Below, piece by piece: positions 1-4,995 of a stretch of DNA of 5,170 nucleotides (within the stretch, counting starts at the first letter, position 1; each line of letters starts with the position of its first letter). Origin of the DNA: Thermoplasmata archaeon (GTDB lineage: Archaea > Thermoplasmatota > Thermoplasmata > Thermoplasmatales > Thermoplasmataceae); assembly GCA_021806345.1 (NCBI GenBank), contig JAJZXP010000118.1:1-5170 (forward strand). Direction: 5' to 3'. The translations under genes were made by a program, and so were the position numbers. The notes beneath the pieces were generated by a model. It was not told the origin of the DNA, made no database searches, and saw only the letters and a program-made list of their open reading frames with translations.

Positions 1-1
1 A

Positions 2-652
2 CTTTACTCAGTACTGGAAAATAACAGGCAAAAATCTGCAGCCCGGGGGGGAGAGATAGCGGCTGAAGATATTATAGTGGAGGCCAAAGACACAAGTTTT
101 CCGCCAGGGCCAATGATCAGCGAATTTCAAAAGGTGGGTTTACAGGCAGCCATAGAAAAGGGTAAGATAGTAATAAAAAAGGAAGCAGTTCTGGTAAAGA
201 AAGGGGAGAAAATTTCCAGGGAAAAGGCTAAAGTCCTTGAAAAACTGGAAATTTTTCCATTGGATGTTGGACTAGATGTAATTTCAGCTTACAATGAAGG
301 AATAATCTTTGACAAAGACGCAATGTCTATAACTCCTGAGAGAGTAATGGAAGAGATAGCATCAGCATTCGCCAAGGGTAAAGTACTGGCAAAAGACATT
401 ACATTCATCGTAAAGGAAATAGTTCCAGAATTAGTGGTAAAGGCGAGACTACAGGCTGAAACTCTTGCTATGAGAGTTAACTTTGTGGATGAAAGTAACA
501 TGGGTGCTTTTATACTTAAAGCGATATCCCAAGCAACCGCCTTAGCAGAAAATCTCGATGGACCTAAAACTGAAACGGTGGAAGAGAAAAAACAAGAGGA
601 AAAACCAAAAGAAGAAGATACGTCTGAAGGGTTCGGAGCCCTATTCGGATAA
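2..652 (+). CDS. rpl10: Large ribosomal subunit stalk base protein uL10 (archaeal L10 / P0), 5'-truncated by the window edge
   Basis: This is the scaffold of the ribosomal stalk: it sits on 23S rRNA next to uL11 and carries the L12 dimers that recruit GTPase translation factors. The frame is open from base 2, so 216 residues are visible and roughly the first third of an archaeal P0 lies upstream. The stretch [11 protein letters not shown] followed by the PPGP block is the family pattern leading into the uL10 insertion domain, then [14 protein letters not shown]. The C-terminal part (362-556) has three 26-residue quasi-repeats centred on Ala and Leu-Ala pairs, which are the L12-dimer-binding helices. 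A charged Lys/Glu tail ends in EGFGALFG, the factor-binding tail shared with L12. The GTG at 77 is an internal valine, because conserved sequence continues upstream of it. L12 follows 14 bases after the stop, so the two are co-transcribed. Identification is firm; only the N-terminal rRNA-binding part cannot be judged. Confidence 0.96.
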   Translation, partial: LYSVLENNRQKSAARGGEIAAEDIIVEAKDTSFPPGPMISEFQKVGLQAAIEKGKIVIKKEAVLVKKGEKISREKAKVLEKLEIFPLDVGLDVISAYNEGIIFDKDAMSITPERVMEEIASAFAKGKVLAKDITFIVKEIVPELVVKARLQAETLAMRVNFVDESNMGAFILKAISQATALAENLDGPKTETVEEKKQEEKPKEEDTSEGFGALFG

Positions 653-659
653 GGGAGGT
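653..659 (+). promoter_or_regulatory. Strong Shine-Dalgarno site for L12
   Basis: GGGAGGT starts right after the uL10 stop codon and ends 7 bases before the L12 ATG at 667. It is the best anti-16S match in the window. It fits the need for several L12 copies per uL10 made from the same transcript; that link to stoichiometry is inference. Confidence 0.85.
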
Positions 660-666
660 AGAAAAA

Positions 667-978
667 ATGGAATATATATATGGAGCACTGTTGCTTCATG
701 CAGCAGGAAAAGAAGTTGATGAGGACAAATTGAAAAAGGTTCTAGAAAATGCTGGGGTTTCACCTGATGAAGCAAGACTGAAGTCGCTGGTGTCCAGCTT
801 AAAAGAGGTAAACATAGAGGATGTTATTAAAAACGCCGCAGCAGCCCCAGTAGCAGCCGCGCCAGTTGCCTCCAAGGGACCTGAGAAGAAAGAGGCAAAG
901 AAGGAAGAGAAGAAAGAAGAAAAGCCAGAAGCAAACGAAGAAGATGCAATGGCAGGGCTAAGCTCATTATTCGGATGA
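667..978 (+). CDS. rpl12: Large ribosomal subunit stalk protein L12 (archaeal P1-type)
   Basis: This is the mobile acidic stalk protein, present as dimers on uL10, which contacts elongation and initiation GTPases through its C-terminal tail. At 103 residues it has the usual archaeal length. Residues 1-55 form the helical dimerisation and uL10-binding domain ([20 protein letters not shown], then the AGV and [12 protein letters not shown] segments). Residues 57-68 are an Ala/Pro/Val hinge. Residues 70-93 are a Lys/Glu-rich mobile segment, and the end GLSSLFG is the factor-binding motif, a variant of the commoner GLGALFG. The start at 667 is fixed by the SD at 653-659 and by the conserved N-terminus. 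It is not related in sequence to bacterial L7/L12. The gene lies between uL10 and a small membrane protein whose ATG is 4 bases after the L12 stop. The hinge and tail are coded by an almost pure purine strand, including 28 unbroken purines at 897-924. Confidence 0.97.
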   Translation: MEYIYGALLLHAAGKEVDEDKLKKVLENAGVSPDEARLKSLVSSLKEVNIEDVIKNAAAAPVAAAPVASKGPEKKEAKKEEKKEEKPEANEEDAMAGLSSLFG

Positions 979-982
979 GTTC

Positions 983-1174
983 ATGGACTGGAAAGAGTTT
1001 GTTACGGGAATAATTCTATATTTTCTTCCAATAACACTCTTCGTTGTATCGATATTTATTATACCTAATGCGCTTTGGGTTGCAATATCGGTGACTTGGA
1101 TATTTACAAGTCTACTGTACAAAATCATTGTAATGCCAGAGCCACAGGATAGGTTCAAGAGAAACCAATTCTGA
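983..1174 (+). CDS. Small two-helix membrane protein of unknown function, tightly linked to L12
   Basis: A 63-residue protein I do not recognise. Residues about 7-28 and 30-50 are long hydrophobic stretches (VTGIILYFLPITLFVVSIFI, then ALWVAISVTWIFTSLLYKIIV), so it should be a membrane hairpin. The basic C-terminal tail (DRFKRNQF) suggests both ends are cytoplasmic by the positive-inside rule. The ATG is 4 bases after the L12 stop. The only SD candidate is a weak GGATGA (973-978) that overlaps the L12 stop codon, so translation is probably coupled to L12 and weaker than it. The reading frame, the uninterrupted membrane pattern and the tight spacing argue for a real gene rather than a chance frame. 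A function in translation, for example tethering or a membrane-biogenesis factor, cannot be claimed from the sequence. The antisense frame over the same bases lacks any such support. Confidence 0.72.
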   Translation: MDWKEFVTGIILYFLPITLFVVSIFIIPNALWVAISVTWIFTSLLYKIIVMPEPQDRFKRNQF

Positions 1175-1182
1175 TTTCTATA

Positions 1183-1233
1183 AATTGAAGAGCTTATTTT
1201 AAAAATAGTACAGTCTTCAATTCTCTCATTTTT
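1183..1233 (+). terminator. Probable transcription end of the uL10-L12 operon
   Basis: A perfect 9-bp inverted repeat, aattgaaga at 1183-1191 and tcttcaatt at 1214-1222, encloses a very AT-rich loop with its own short palindrome (tattttaaaaata, 1195-1207). A run of five T follows at 1229-1233, and another at 1288-1292. Archaeal termination depends mainly on T-runs, so the T-runs are the stronger evidence and the hairpin may or may not contribute. The position 9 bases after the last stop codon fits. Confidence 0.5.
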
Positions 1234-1303
1234 CGGAATTAATCATGGTCATAGAGTAAATAAACATGTCTCACAACTCCAAAATTCTTTTTATCCTGAT
1301 TAA

Positions 1304-1322
1304 TTTGAAACAATTCAAAAAA
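1304..1322 (-). terminator. Probable terminator of the minus-strand membrane protein gene
   Basis: Read on the minus strand, six T (1322-1317) come 17 bases after the stop codon at 1342-1340. They overlap a 6-bp inverted repeat (1304-1309 with 1314-1319, four-base loop). The T-run is the archaeal-type signal; the hairpin is small and AT-only. The 165-base spacer 1175-1339 holds nothing else that I can identify. Confidence 0.4.
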
Positions 1323-1339
1323 TAATTAATTTAGTAAGT

Positions 1340-1864
1340 TTAGTAGTTCAAATCTGGCATCGGAGGTTCTTTCCGCCTCAACACCAATCCTATTATGAGA
1401 ACGATAAAACCGGCAAATGCCATAATTCCACCTATGATGGTTGGCAGAAGGGCCACAAGTAATGAGTTTACAGGTTCTTTTGTTAAGGTAACCTTTGGTG
1501 AGCTGGATGTGAACGACACAATATTGTAAGTTCCAGAAGAAATTGAAGTATATTCAATAGTCGTGACTCCTGAATTATTCGCATATGTTCCTCCGGCTAC
1601 TTTATAATTCCCAACATTGGATGAATTTACAATGGATGCATCTGCTGAAGGAATCAAATATATACTTGAGGCAGGATTTGATGTTATTAGAACAAGTTCT
1701 CCACTGGAAACATTAAATACAGGACTCATAAATTCACCAGATCCTTTAGCACTCATGGTCTCATCATTAATTAAACCCCGAATGCCTAAGCTTCCTCCTG
1801 CGAAGAATATAGCAACTCCAGCGACGAGCAAAACAAGGCCAATCACCGCAATTTTCTTTCTCAT
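1340..1864 (-). CDS. Hypothetical membrane-anchored surface protein, Ser/Thr/Asn-rich ectodomain
   Basis: A 174-residue protein of no family I recognise. Residues 1-4 (MRKK) precede a hydrophobic segment at about 5-24, which acts as an uncleaved signal-anchor. A second hydrophobic segment at about 135-162 is followed by RRKEPP. By the positive-inside rule both ends are cytoplasmic and residues 25-133 face outside. That domain is rich in Ser, Thr, Asn and Gly, looks beta-like (alternating GTYNIVSFTSSSPKVTLT), contains no cysteine, and has possible N-glycosylation sites at N51, N80 and N96. Only about a dozen of its 109 residues are charged, as often seen in outer domains of acidophiles; that ecological reading is inference. 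The start is supported by the basic N-terminus, by a weak SD-like AAGGAAGAG (1877-1869) and by a TATA-like box about 30 bases upstream. It is transcribed alone, facing the uL10-L12 unit tail to tail. Confidence 0.78.
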   Translation of the reverse strand: MRKKIAVIGLVLLVAGVAIFFAGGSLGIRGLINDETMSAKGSGEFMSPVFNVSSGELVLITSNPASSIYLIPSADASIVNSSNVGNYKVAGGTYANNSGVTTIEYTSISSGTYNIVSFTSSSPKVTLTKEPVNSLLVALLPTIIGGIMAFAGFIVLIIGLVLRRKEPPMPDLNY

Positions 1865-1890
1865 AATACTCTTCCTTAAATATTAATCTC

Positions 1891-1899
1891 ACTAAATAA
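1891..1899 (-). promoter_or_regulatory. Candidate TATA box for the minus-strand membrane protein gene
   Basis: On the minus strand CTTATTTAG is centred about 31 bases upstream of the ATG at 1864, preceded by a purine-rich GGAAAAT that could serve as BRE. Transcription would then start only a few bases before the ATG. The match to an archaeal TATA box is moderate, so this is a candidate only. Confidence 0.35.
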
Positions 1900-1931
1900 G
1901 ATTTTCCTAGGCATATTCAAAGATTTTCTAG
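1898..1931. repeat. Pair of near-identical direct repeats upstream of the minus-strand gene
   Basis: AAGATTTTCCTAG (1898-1910) and AAGATTTTCTAG (1920-1931) differ by one base and start 22 bp apart, about two helical turns. The copy nearer the gene overlaps the BRE/TATA position of the candidate minus-strand promoter. This layout would suit a regulator bound on one face of the DNA, but two short AT-rich copies could also be chance. Confidence 0.4.
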
Positions 1932-1956
1932 ATCATAGCAACTTTACAGAACTTTC

Positions 1957-1965
1957 AATATAAAT
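1957..1965 (+). promoter_or_regulatory. Orphan TATA-like box
   Basis: ATATAAATA is close to the archaeal TATA consensus and would place a plus-strand start near 1987-1990, inside the intergenic region, about 200 bases before the next gene. The reverse complement (TATTTATAT) is also TATA-like and could serve the minus-strand gene with a leader of about 70 bases. The direction cannot be decided from the sequence, and no convincing BRE is seen on either side. Confidence 0.35.
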
Positions 1966-2147
1966 AGATGAAGCACTTTTATCATCTAAACTGTATCTCC
2001 AAAATTTGTTTAAAATCAAGTTGGGAACATTTTACGATAAAGTCTCGCAAAGCGAGGGAATTTTCAATAGAATGTTTATGAGTAGCCGCTCTAAAACTCA
2101 GGAACCAATAATCCTCCAAGCGGACGGCATATCAGTATTGTATCAAT

Positions 2148-2172
2148 AAAAAGAAGAGAAGTTAATTTAATT
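2148..2172 (+). promoter_or_regulatory. Probable promoter of the formimidoyltransferase operon
   Basis: TTAATTTAATT (2162-2172) is centred 26 bases before the ATG at 2193 and is directly preceded by 14 unbroken purines (2148-2161) that fit a BRE. That is the spacing expected for a leaderless transcript starting on or next to the ATG. No SD precedes either possible start codon, which agrees with leaderless initiation. Confidence 0.55.
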
Positions 2173-2192
2173 CACGTTGAAATATGCCAACC

Positions 2193-3089
2193 ATGAAGTT
2201 GATCGAATGTGTTCCAAATTTCAGTGAGGGAAGGGATAGGGCAAAGGTCGAATCCATAGCAAGAGAAATATCATCTGTCGAAGGAGTAAAAATTCTTGAT
2301 ATGGAATTAGATTCCAATCATAATAGAAGTGTAATTTCATTCACGTGTTCACCGGAGCTGGCAGTTGAAGCTGCTTTCAGAGGTATTAAAAAAGCAGGAG
2401 AGACAATAGACATGGATAACCATTTCGGGGAGCATCCAAGGTTTGGTGCAGCCGATGTTATACCATTTATACCTGTTTCAGAAATATCAATTAAGGAATG
2501 CGTAGAGTTGAGTAAGGAATTGGCTAAAAGAGTTGGAGAGGAACTCAAGATTCCCGTCTTTCTTTATGGTGAAGCGGCTTCCACAGAAAAAAGAAAGAAT
2601 CTGGAAAATATAAGAAACAAGAATTTCCAATATGAACAGATAAAACAGGAAATAGGGAAAGGAGAATTCATACCTGATTATGGCCCTCTGGAGATTAGTA
2701 AAGCTGGAGCATCCATAATCGGTGCAAGGGACTTTCTCATTGCATACAATGTAAATTTGAAGACTCAGGACATGGAGATAGGCAAAAAAATCGCGAAATC
2801 CCTGAGGGCGAAGGATGGTGGGCTTTCCTTTGTTAAAGCTCTTGCCTTTTATCTTGAAGACAAAAACTGTGTTCAGATATCAATGAATCTTACAAATTTC
2901 AAGAAAACGCCAATTTACAGGGCATATGAATTGGTAAAGTTGGAGAGTTCAAGATATGGAGTGGATGTAATTGAATCAGAAGTTGTTGGGCTTGTCCCAA
3001 TAGATGCCATGGTTGATTCCGTCAAATTCTATCTGCGGCTAAATGTTTTTAACTCAAATCAAATATTTGAAAAGAAGGTGTGGGAGTAA
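2193..3089 (+). CDS. ftcD: Glutamate formimidoyltransferase (EC 2.1.2.5), first half of a split FTCD pair
   Basis: It moves the formimino group from N-formimino-L-glutamate to tetrahydrofolate, giving glutamate and 5-formimino-THF, a late step of histidine degradation; cytosolic. The 298 residues cover the full N- and C-subdomains of the family: LIECVPNFSEGRD at the start, NHNR near 42-45, HFGEHPRFGAADVIPFIPV around 77-95 with the catalytic histidine (H81, equivalent to pig His82), then FLYGEAA, PDYGP, GARDFLIAYNVNL, QISMNLTNFKKTPIYR and VGLVPIDAMVDS. The ATG at 2193 is preferred over the in-frame ATG at 2184 (three extra residues, MPT). It puts the conserved N-terminus at the usual distance, and the TATA-like box is then 26 bases away. 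Neither start has an SD. The stop overlaps the cyclodeaminase ATG by one base. Some members of this family also act on 5-formyl-THF; that activity is possible here but not visible. Confidence 0.93.
   Translation: MKLIECVPNFSEGRDRAKVESIAREISSVEGVKILDMELDSNHNRSVISFTCSPELAVEAAFRGIKKAGETIDMDNHFGEHPRFGAADVIPFIPVSEISIKECVELSKELAKRVGEELKIPVFLYGEAASTEKRKNLENIRNKNFQYEQIKQEIGKGEFIPDYGPLEISKAGASIIGARDFLIAYNVNLKTQDMEIGKKIAKSLRAKDGGLSFVKALAFYLEDKNCVQISMNLTNFKKTPIYRAYELVKLESSRYGVDVIESEVVGLVPIDAMVDSVKFYLRLNVFNSNQIFEKKVWE
3075..3080 (+). promoter_or_regulatory. Shine-Dalgarno site inside the formimidoyltransferase 3' end, deciding the cyclodeaminase start
   Basis: AAGGTG lies 8 bases before the ATG at 3089, within the last codons of the upstream gene. 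It supports the ATG at 3089 rather than the in-frame GTG at 3080, which is part of this SD itself. The stop and start share one base (TAATG), which implies translational coupling. Confidence 0.65.
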
Positions 3090-3709
3090 TGGATCTCAAA
3101 AATTTTATCGAAGAACTTTCATCAGACTCGCCAACTCCGGGTGGCGGATCAGCTTCTGCTGTGGTTGGCTTGCTTTCAGCTTCGCTAGGTCAGATGGTTT
3201 CAAGGTTAACCCTCGGAAAAAAGGGATACGAATCCGTAAGTCTACAAATTGAAGAAGCAATCAGAAATCTTGAAACATTAAAAAAGCAACTTGAGGATGC
3301 CAGCAATAGGGACATTGAGGCATTTAATGGGATAGTGAAATCAAGAAAAATGCCGCGGGAAACGGATGAGCAAAGGGAAATGAGGAGCCTAAACATGCAA
3401 AATGCACTCAGGGAGGCAGTTAGGTCTCCGTGGAACATAGCTGCATTGTGCAAACAGGTCATGGAAATAGATTATCAGCTCATTCAAATCGGGAATAAGA
3501 ATGCCTGTACAGATGCTGGTGCTGGCGTCATCATGGCAAAGGCGTCCATAGAATCTGCACTTTTAAACGTAAGAATAAATCTCCACTACATCAAAGACGA
3601 AAAATATATTTCAGAACAGAAAATAAAGCTAAACCTTTTCGCCGAGGATGTTGAACAACTTTATTTAAATTCAATGAATAAACTTGAGATCCTTCTTAAC
3701 GGTGAATAA
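3089..3709 (+). CDS. fchA: Formimidoyltetrahydrofolate cyclodeaminase (EC 4.3.1.4), second half of the split FTCD pair
   Basis: It converts 5-formimino-THF to 5,10-methenyl-THF and ammonia, completing transfer of the histidine C2 carbon into the folate pool. The 206 residues match a stand-alone cyclodeaminase domain, an all-helical dimer. Visible family features are SPTPGGGSASA at 14-24, the conserved Asp/Phe block RDIEAFNGIV (D75, A78, F79), the helix SLNMQNALREAVRSPWNIA at about 100-118, and GNKNACTDAGAG at 135-146, matching the family's GN-N--SDAG pattern. NVRINLHYIKD near the end is also typical. The start at 3089 overlaps the upstream stop by one base; the in-frame GTG at 3080 would only add MGV. 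In animals the same two domains are fused in the same order, so these adjacent coupled genes are the unfused counterpart. The channelling known for the fused enzyme cannot be assumed. Confidence 0.92.
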   Translation: MDLKNFIEELSSDSPTPGGGSASAVVGLLSASLGQMVSRLTLGKKGYESVSLQIEEAIRNLETLKKQLEDASNRDIEAFNGIVKSRKMPRETDEQREMRSLNMQNALREAVRSPWNIAALCKQVMEIDYQLIQIGNKNACTDAGAGVIMAKASIESALLNVRINLHYIKDEKYISEQKIKLNLFAEDVEQLYLNSMNKLEILLNGE

Positions 3710-3714
3710 TCGGT

Positions 3715-3720
3715 AGGTGA
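3715..3720 (+). promoter_or_regulatory. Shine-Dalgarno site for threonine ammonia-lyase
   Basis: AGGTGA lies in the 15-base gap after the cyclodeaminase stop and 4 bases before the ATG at 3725. It is a close match to the archaeal SD core and indicates that this gene is an internal cistron rather than the start of a new leaderless transcript. Confidence 0.7.
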
Positions 3721-3724
3721 AGAT

Positions 3725-4939
3725 ATGGATTTTCCGACATTGGAAGATATAAAAAATGCAAGAGAGTTCCTCTCAGGGAAAATAGAAAAAACTCCAGTTC
3801 TTTATTCAAAGACCTTTTCAGATATGTTTCACGCCCCTATATATTTGAAACTTGAGAATTTTCAAAAAACTGGGTCCTTCAAATCAAGAGGCGCTCTATA
3901 TAAGATGTCAAGTCTTTCGGAAATGGAAAGAAAAGCGGGAGTTGTTGCATGCAGCGCAGGAAACCATGCACAAGGAGTAGCCTTTGCAGCCAAGCAAAGC
4001 GGAATATCATCCAAAATAGTTATGCCAACTTACACAATCAGTGCTAAGATAAACGCAGTAAGAAATTATGGAGCGGAGATTGTACTAAAGGGGGAAAGTT
4101 ACGCAGAGGCTTTCAGGGAAGCCAAAAAATTGGCCTTGGAAGAAAACCGAACATTCGTAGATGGGTTCAATGACAGGTATATTGTAGCAGGTCAGGGAAC
4201 CGTTGGCCTGGAGATTATTGATGAAGTGCCGCAGGTCCGGCACCTGATTGTTCCACTGGGAGGGGGCGGTCTTATTTCAGGTATTTCAATGGCTGTTAAA
4301 GATTCCGGGTCCATTGCAAAGGTGCATGGTGTCCAAAGTGAGAATTGCGACGCAGTAATTCAGGCACTGTCAGGAGGGCCAATCATAGGTTCTAAAGGAT
4401 TTACAATAGCTGATGGAATTGCTGTTGGCAACCCAGGCGACATGAACTTAGAACTTATTAAAAAATACGTGGATAATGTAGTTAGCGTAAATGACGAACA
4501 GATGGCTTATGCATTATTCAAGCTCCTCGAAAGGCAGAAAATTGTAGCAGAGGCTTCTGCAGCCGCGCCACTGGCCGCTCTAATGTCAGGTAATATTGAT
4601 GTGAAAGGCGAACCAACTGTTCTGGTAATATCGGGGGGAAATATTGACCTGCTCCTTCTGTCCAAGATCATCTATAAGAGCATGGAGGTCGACATGGGGT
4701 TAGTCAGAATAGAATGCAAAATTCCCGATAGGCCAGGCACGCTCCAGAAAATAACAACCTCCATTTCTTCCTCCGGAGCTAATATATTTCACGCGGAAGT
4801 GGATAATTTATCACAGGATACGCCGATAGGATTTCAAAGCATCAGGTTCAGCGTAAACGTTAGAGACAGGGAACACCTTGAAATTCTTTTGGACAAATTA
4901 AAAGAAGTTGGTTACAGGTTTCACGTTGTATCTGATTGA
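3725..4939 (+). CDS. ilvA: Threonine ammonia-lyase (EC 4.3.1.19), PLP fold-type II with one C-terminal ACT domain
   Basis: It deaminates L-threonine, and usually L-serine less well, to 2-oxobutyrate (or pyruvate) and ammonia using pyridoxal phosphate. Residues 1-320 are the catalytic part: KLENFQKTGSFKSRGA with the Schiff-base lysine K53, SAGNHAQG at 77-84 with the cofactor-contacting N80, the phosphate-binding loop GGGGLISG at 179-186, AEASAAAPLAAL around 275-286, and SGGNID at 303-308 with the pyridine-N-binding serine S303. Residues 326-404 form a single ACT domain starting VRIECKIPDRPGTLQKI. The 404-residue length fits the short ACT-containing subfamily rather than the 500-residue enterobacterial biosynthetic type. 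It starts 15 bases after the cyclodeaminase stop with its own SD, so it is probably the last gene of the operon. No branched-chain biosynthesis gene is nearby and its neighbours are catabolic, which favours a degradative role; an isoleucine role remains possible. The effector of the ACT domain cannot be read from sequence. Confidence 0.93.
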   Translation: MDFPTLEDIKNAREFLSGKIEKTPVLYSKTFSDMFHAPIYLKLENFQKTGSFKSRGALYKMSSLSEMERKAGVVACSAGNHAQGVAFAAKQSGISSKIVMPTYTISAKINAVRNYGAEIVLKGESYAEAFREAKKLALEENRTFVDGFNDRYIVAGQGTVGLEIIDEVPQVRHLIVPLGGGGLISGISMAVKDSGSIAKVHGVQSENCDAVIQALSGGPIIGSKGFTIADGIAVGNPGDMNLELIKKYVDNVVSVNDEQMAYALFKLLERQKIVAEASAAAPLAALMSGNIDVKGEPTVLVISGGNIDLLLLSKIIYKSMEVDMGLVRIECKIPDRPGTLQKITTSISSSGANIFHAEVDNLSQDTPIGFQSIRFSVNVRDREHLEILLDKLKEVGYRFHVVSD

Positions 4940-4995
4940 AATCACATTTATCCAGAGGATCAGACAAGCAATTGTTTCAAGCCAATATAGTGATT
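4940..4995. other. Short spacer between convergent genes
   Basis: 56 bases separate the ilvA stop from the GTPase stop on the other strand. There is a CAATTG palindrome (4970-4975) but no convincing hairpin with a T-run in either direction. The longest T-run on the plus strand is four bases at 4994-4997. Transcripts from the two sides may therefore run into each other. Confidence 0.4.

Larger units (their letters stand above)
1865..2192. other. Divergent intergenic region (328 bases) with promoter boxes, hairpins and no assignable gene
   Basis: Between two divergent genes. From left to right: the candidate minus-strand TATA box and direct repeats (1891-1931), a good TATA-like ATATAAATA at 1957-1965, a CTCGC/GCGAG hairpin with an AAA loop (2044-2056), a possible longer stem CCGCT/AGCGG (2086-2090 with 2119-2123), a 5-bp hairpin (2136-2140 with 2144-2148) and the TATA-like box of the next operon (2162-2172). 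One forward frame is open without a stop from 1964 to 2149 but has only a late ATG (2072, 25 codons). I found no tRNA, C/D-box or CRISPR pattern. Confidence 0.6.

Noticed and set aside
36..51. CTGCAGCCCGGGGG looks like a cloning-vector polylinker (adjacent PstI and SmaI sites).
   Set aside because: The reading frame runs unbroken through it and encodes conserved uL10 residues (AARGGEIA) that join to family sequence on both sides, so it is native sequence and the resemblance is chance.
77..79. GTG as start of the uL10 gene.
   Set aside because: Conserved uL10 residues continue upstream in frame to base 2; the GTG codes an internal valine and the true start is outside the window.
289..699. Minus-strand open frame of 136 codons opposite uL10.
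   Set aside because: It is antisense to a firmly identified gene, has no recognisable family and arises from the codon bias of uL10.
967..1158. Minus-strand open frame of 63 codons opposite the small membrane protein.
   Set aside because: No coherent protein pattern; the sense strand has a clean two-helix protein with operon spacing.
1617..1886. Plus-strand open frame of 89 codons.
   Set aside because: Shadow of the minus-strand membrane protein gene, with no start signal and no protein-family pattern.
1980..2130. Possible C/D-box guide RNA or tRNA-like fragment in the intergenic region.
   Set aside because: No proper C (RUGAUGA) and D (CUGA) pairs and no cloverleaf arms; only small isolated stems are present.
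3080..3088. GTG at 3080 as the cyclodeaminase start.
   Set aside because: It overlaps the SD (AAGGTG), adds only MGV, and the ATG at 3089 has correct SD spacing and the family N-terminus.
3043..3252. Plus-strand frame of 69 codons across the transferase/cyclodeaminase junction.
   Set aside because: It lies in a wrong frame over two well-identified genes and has no family match.
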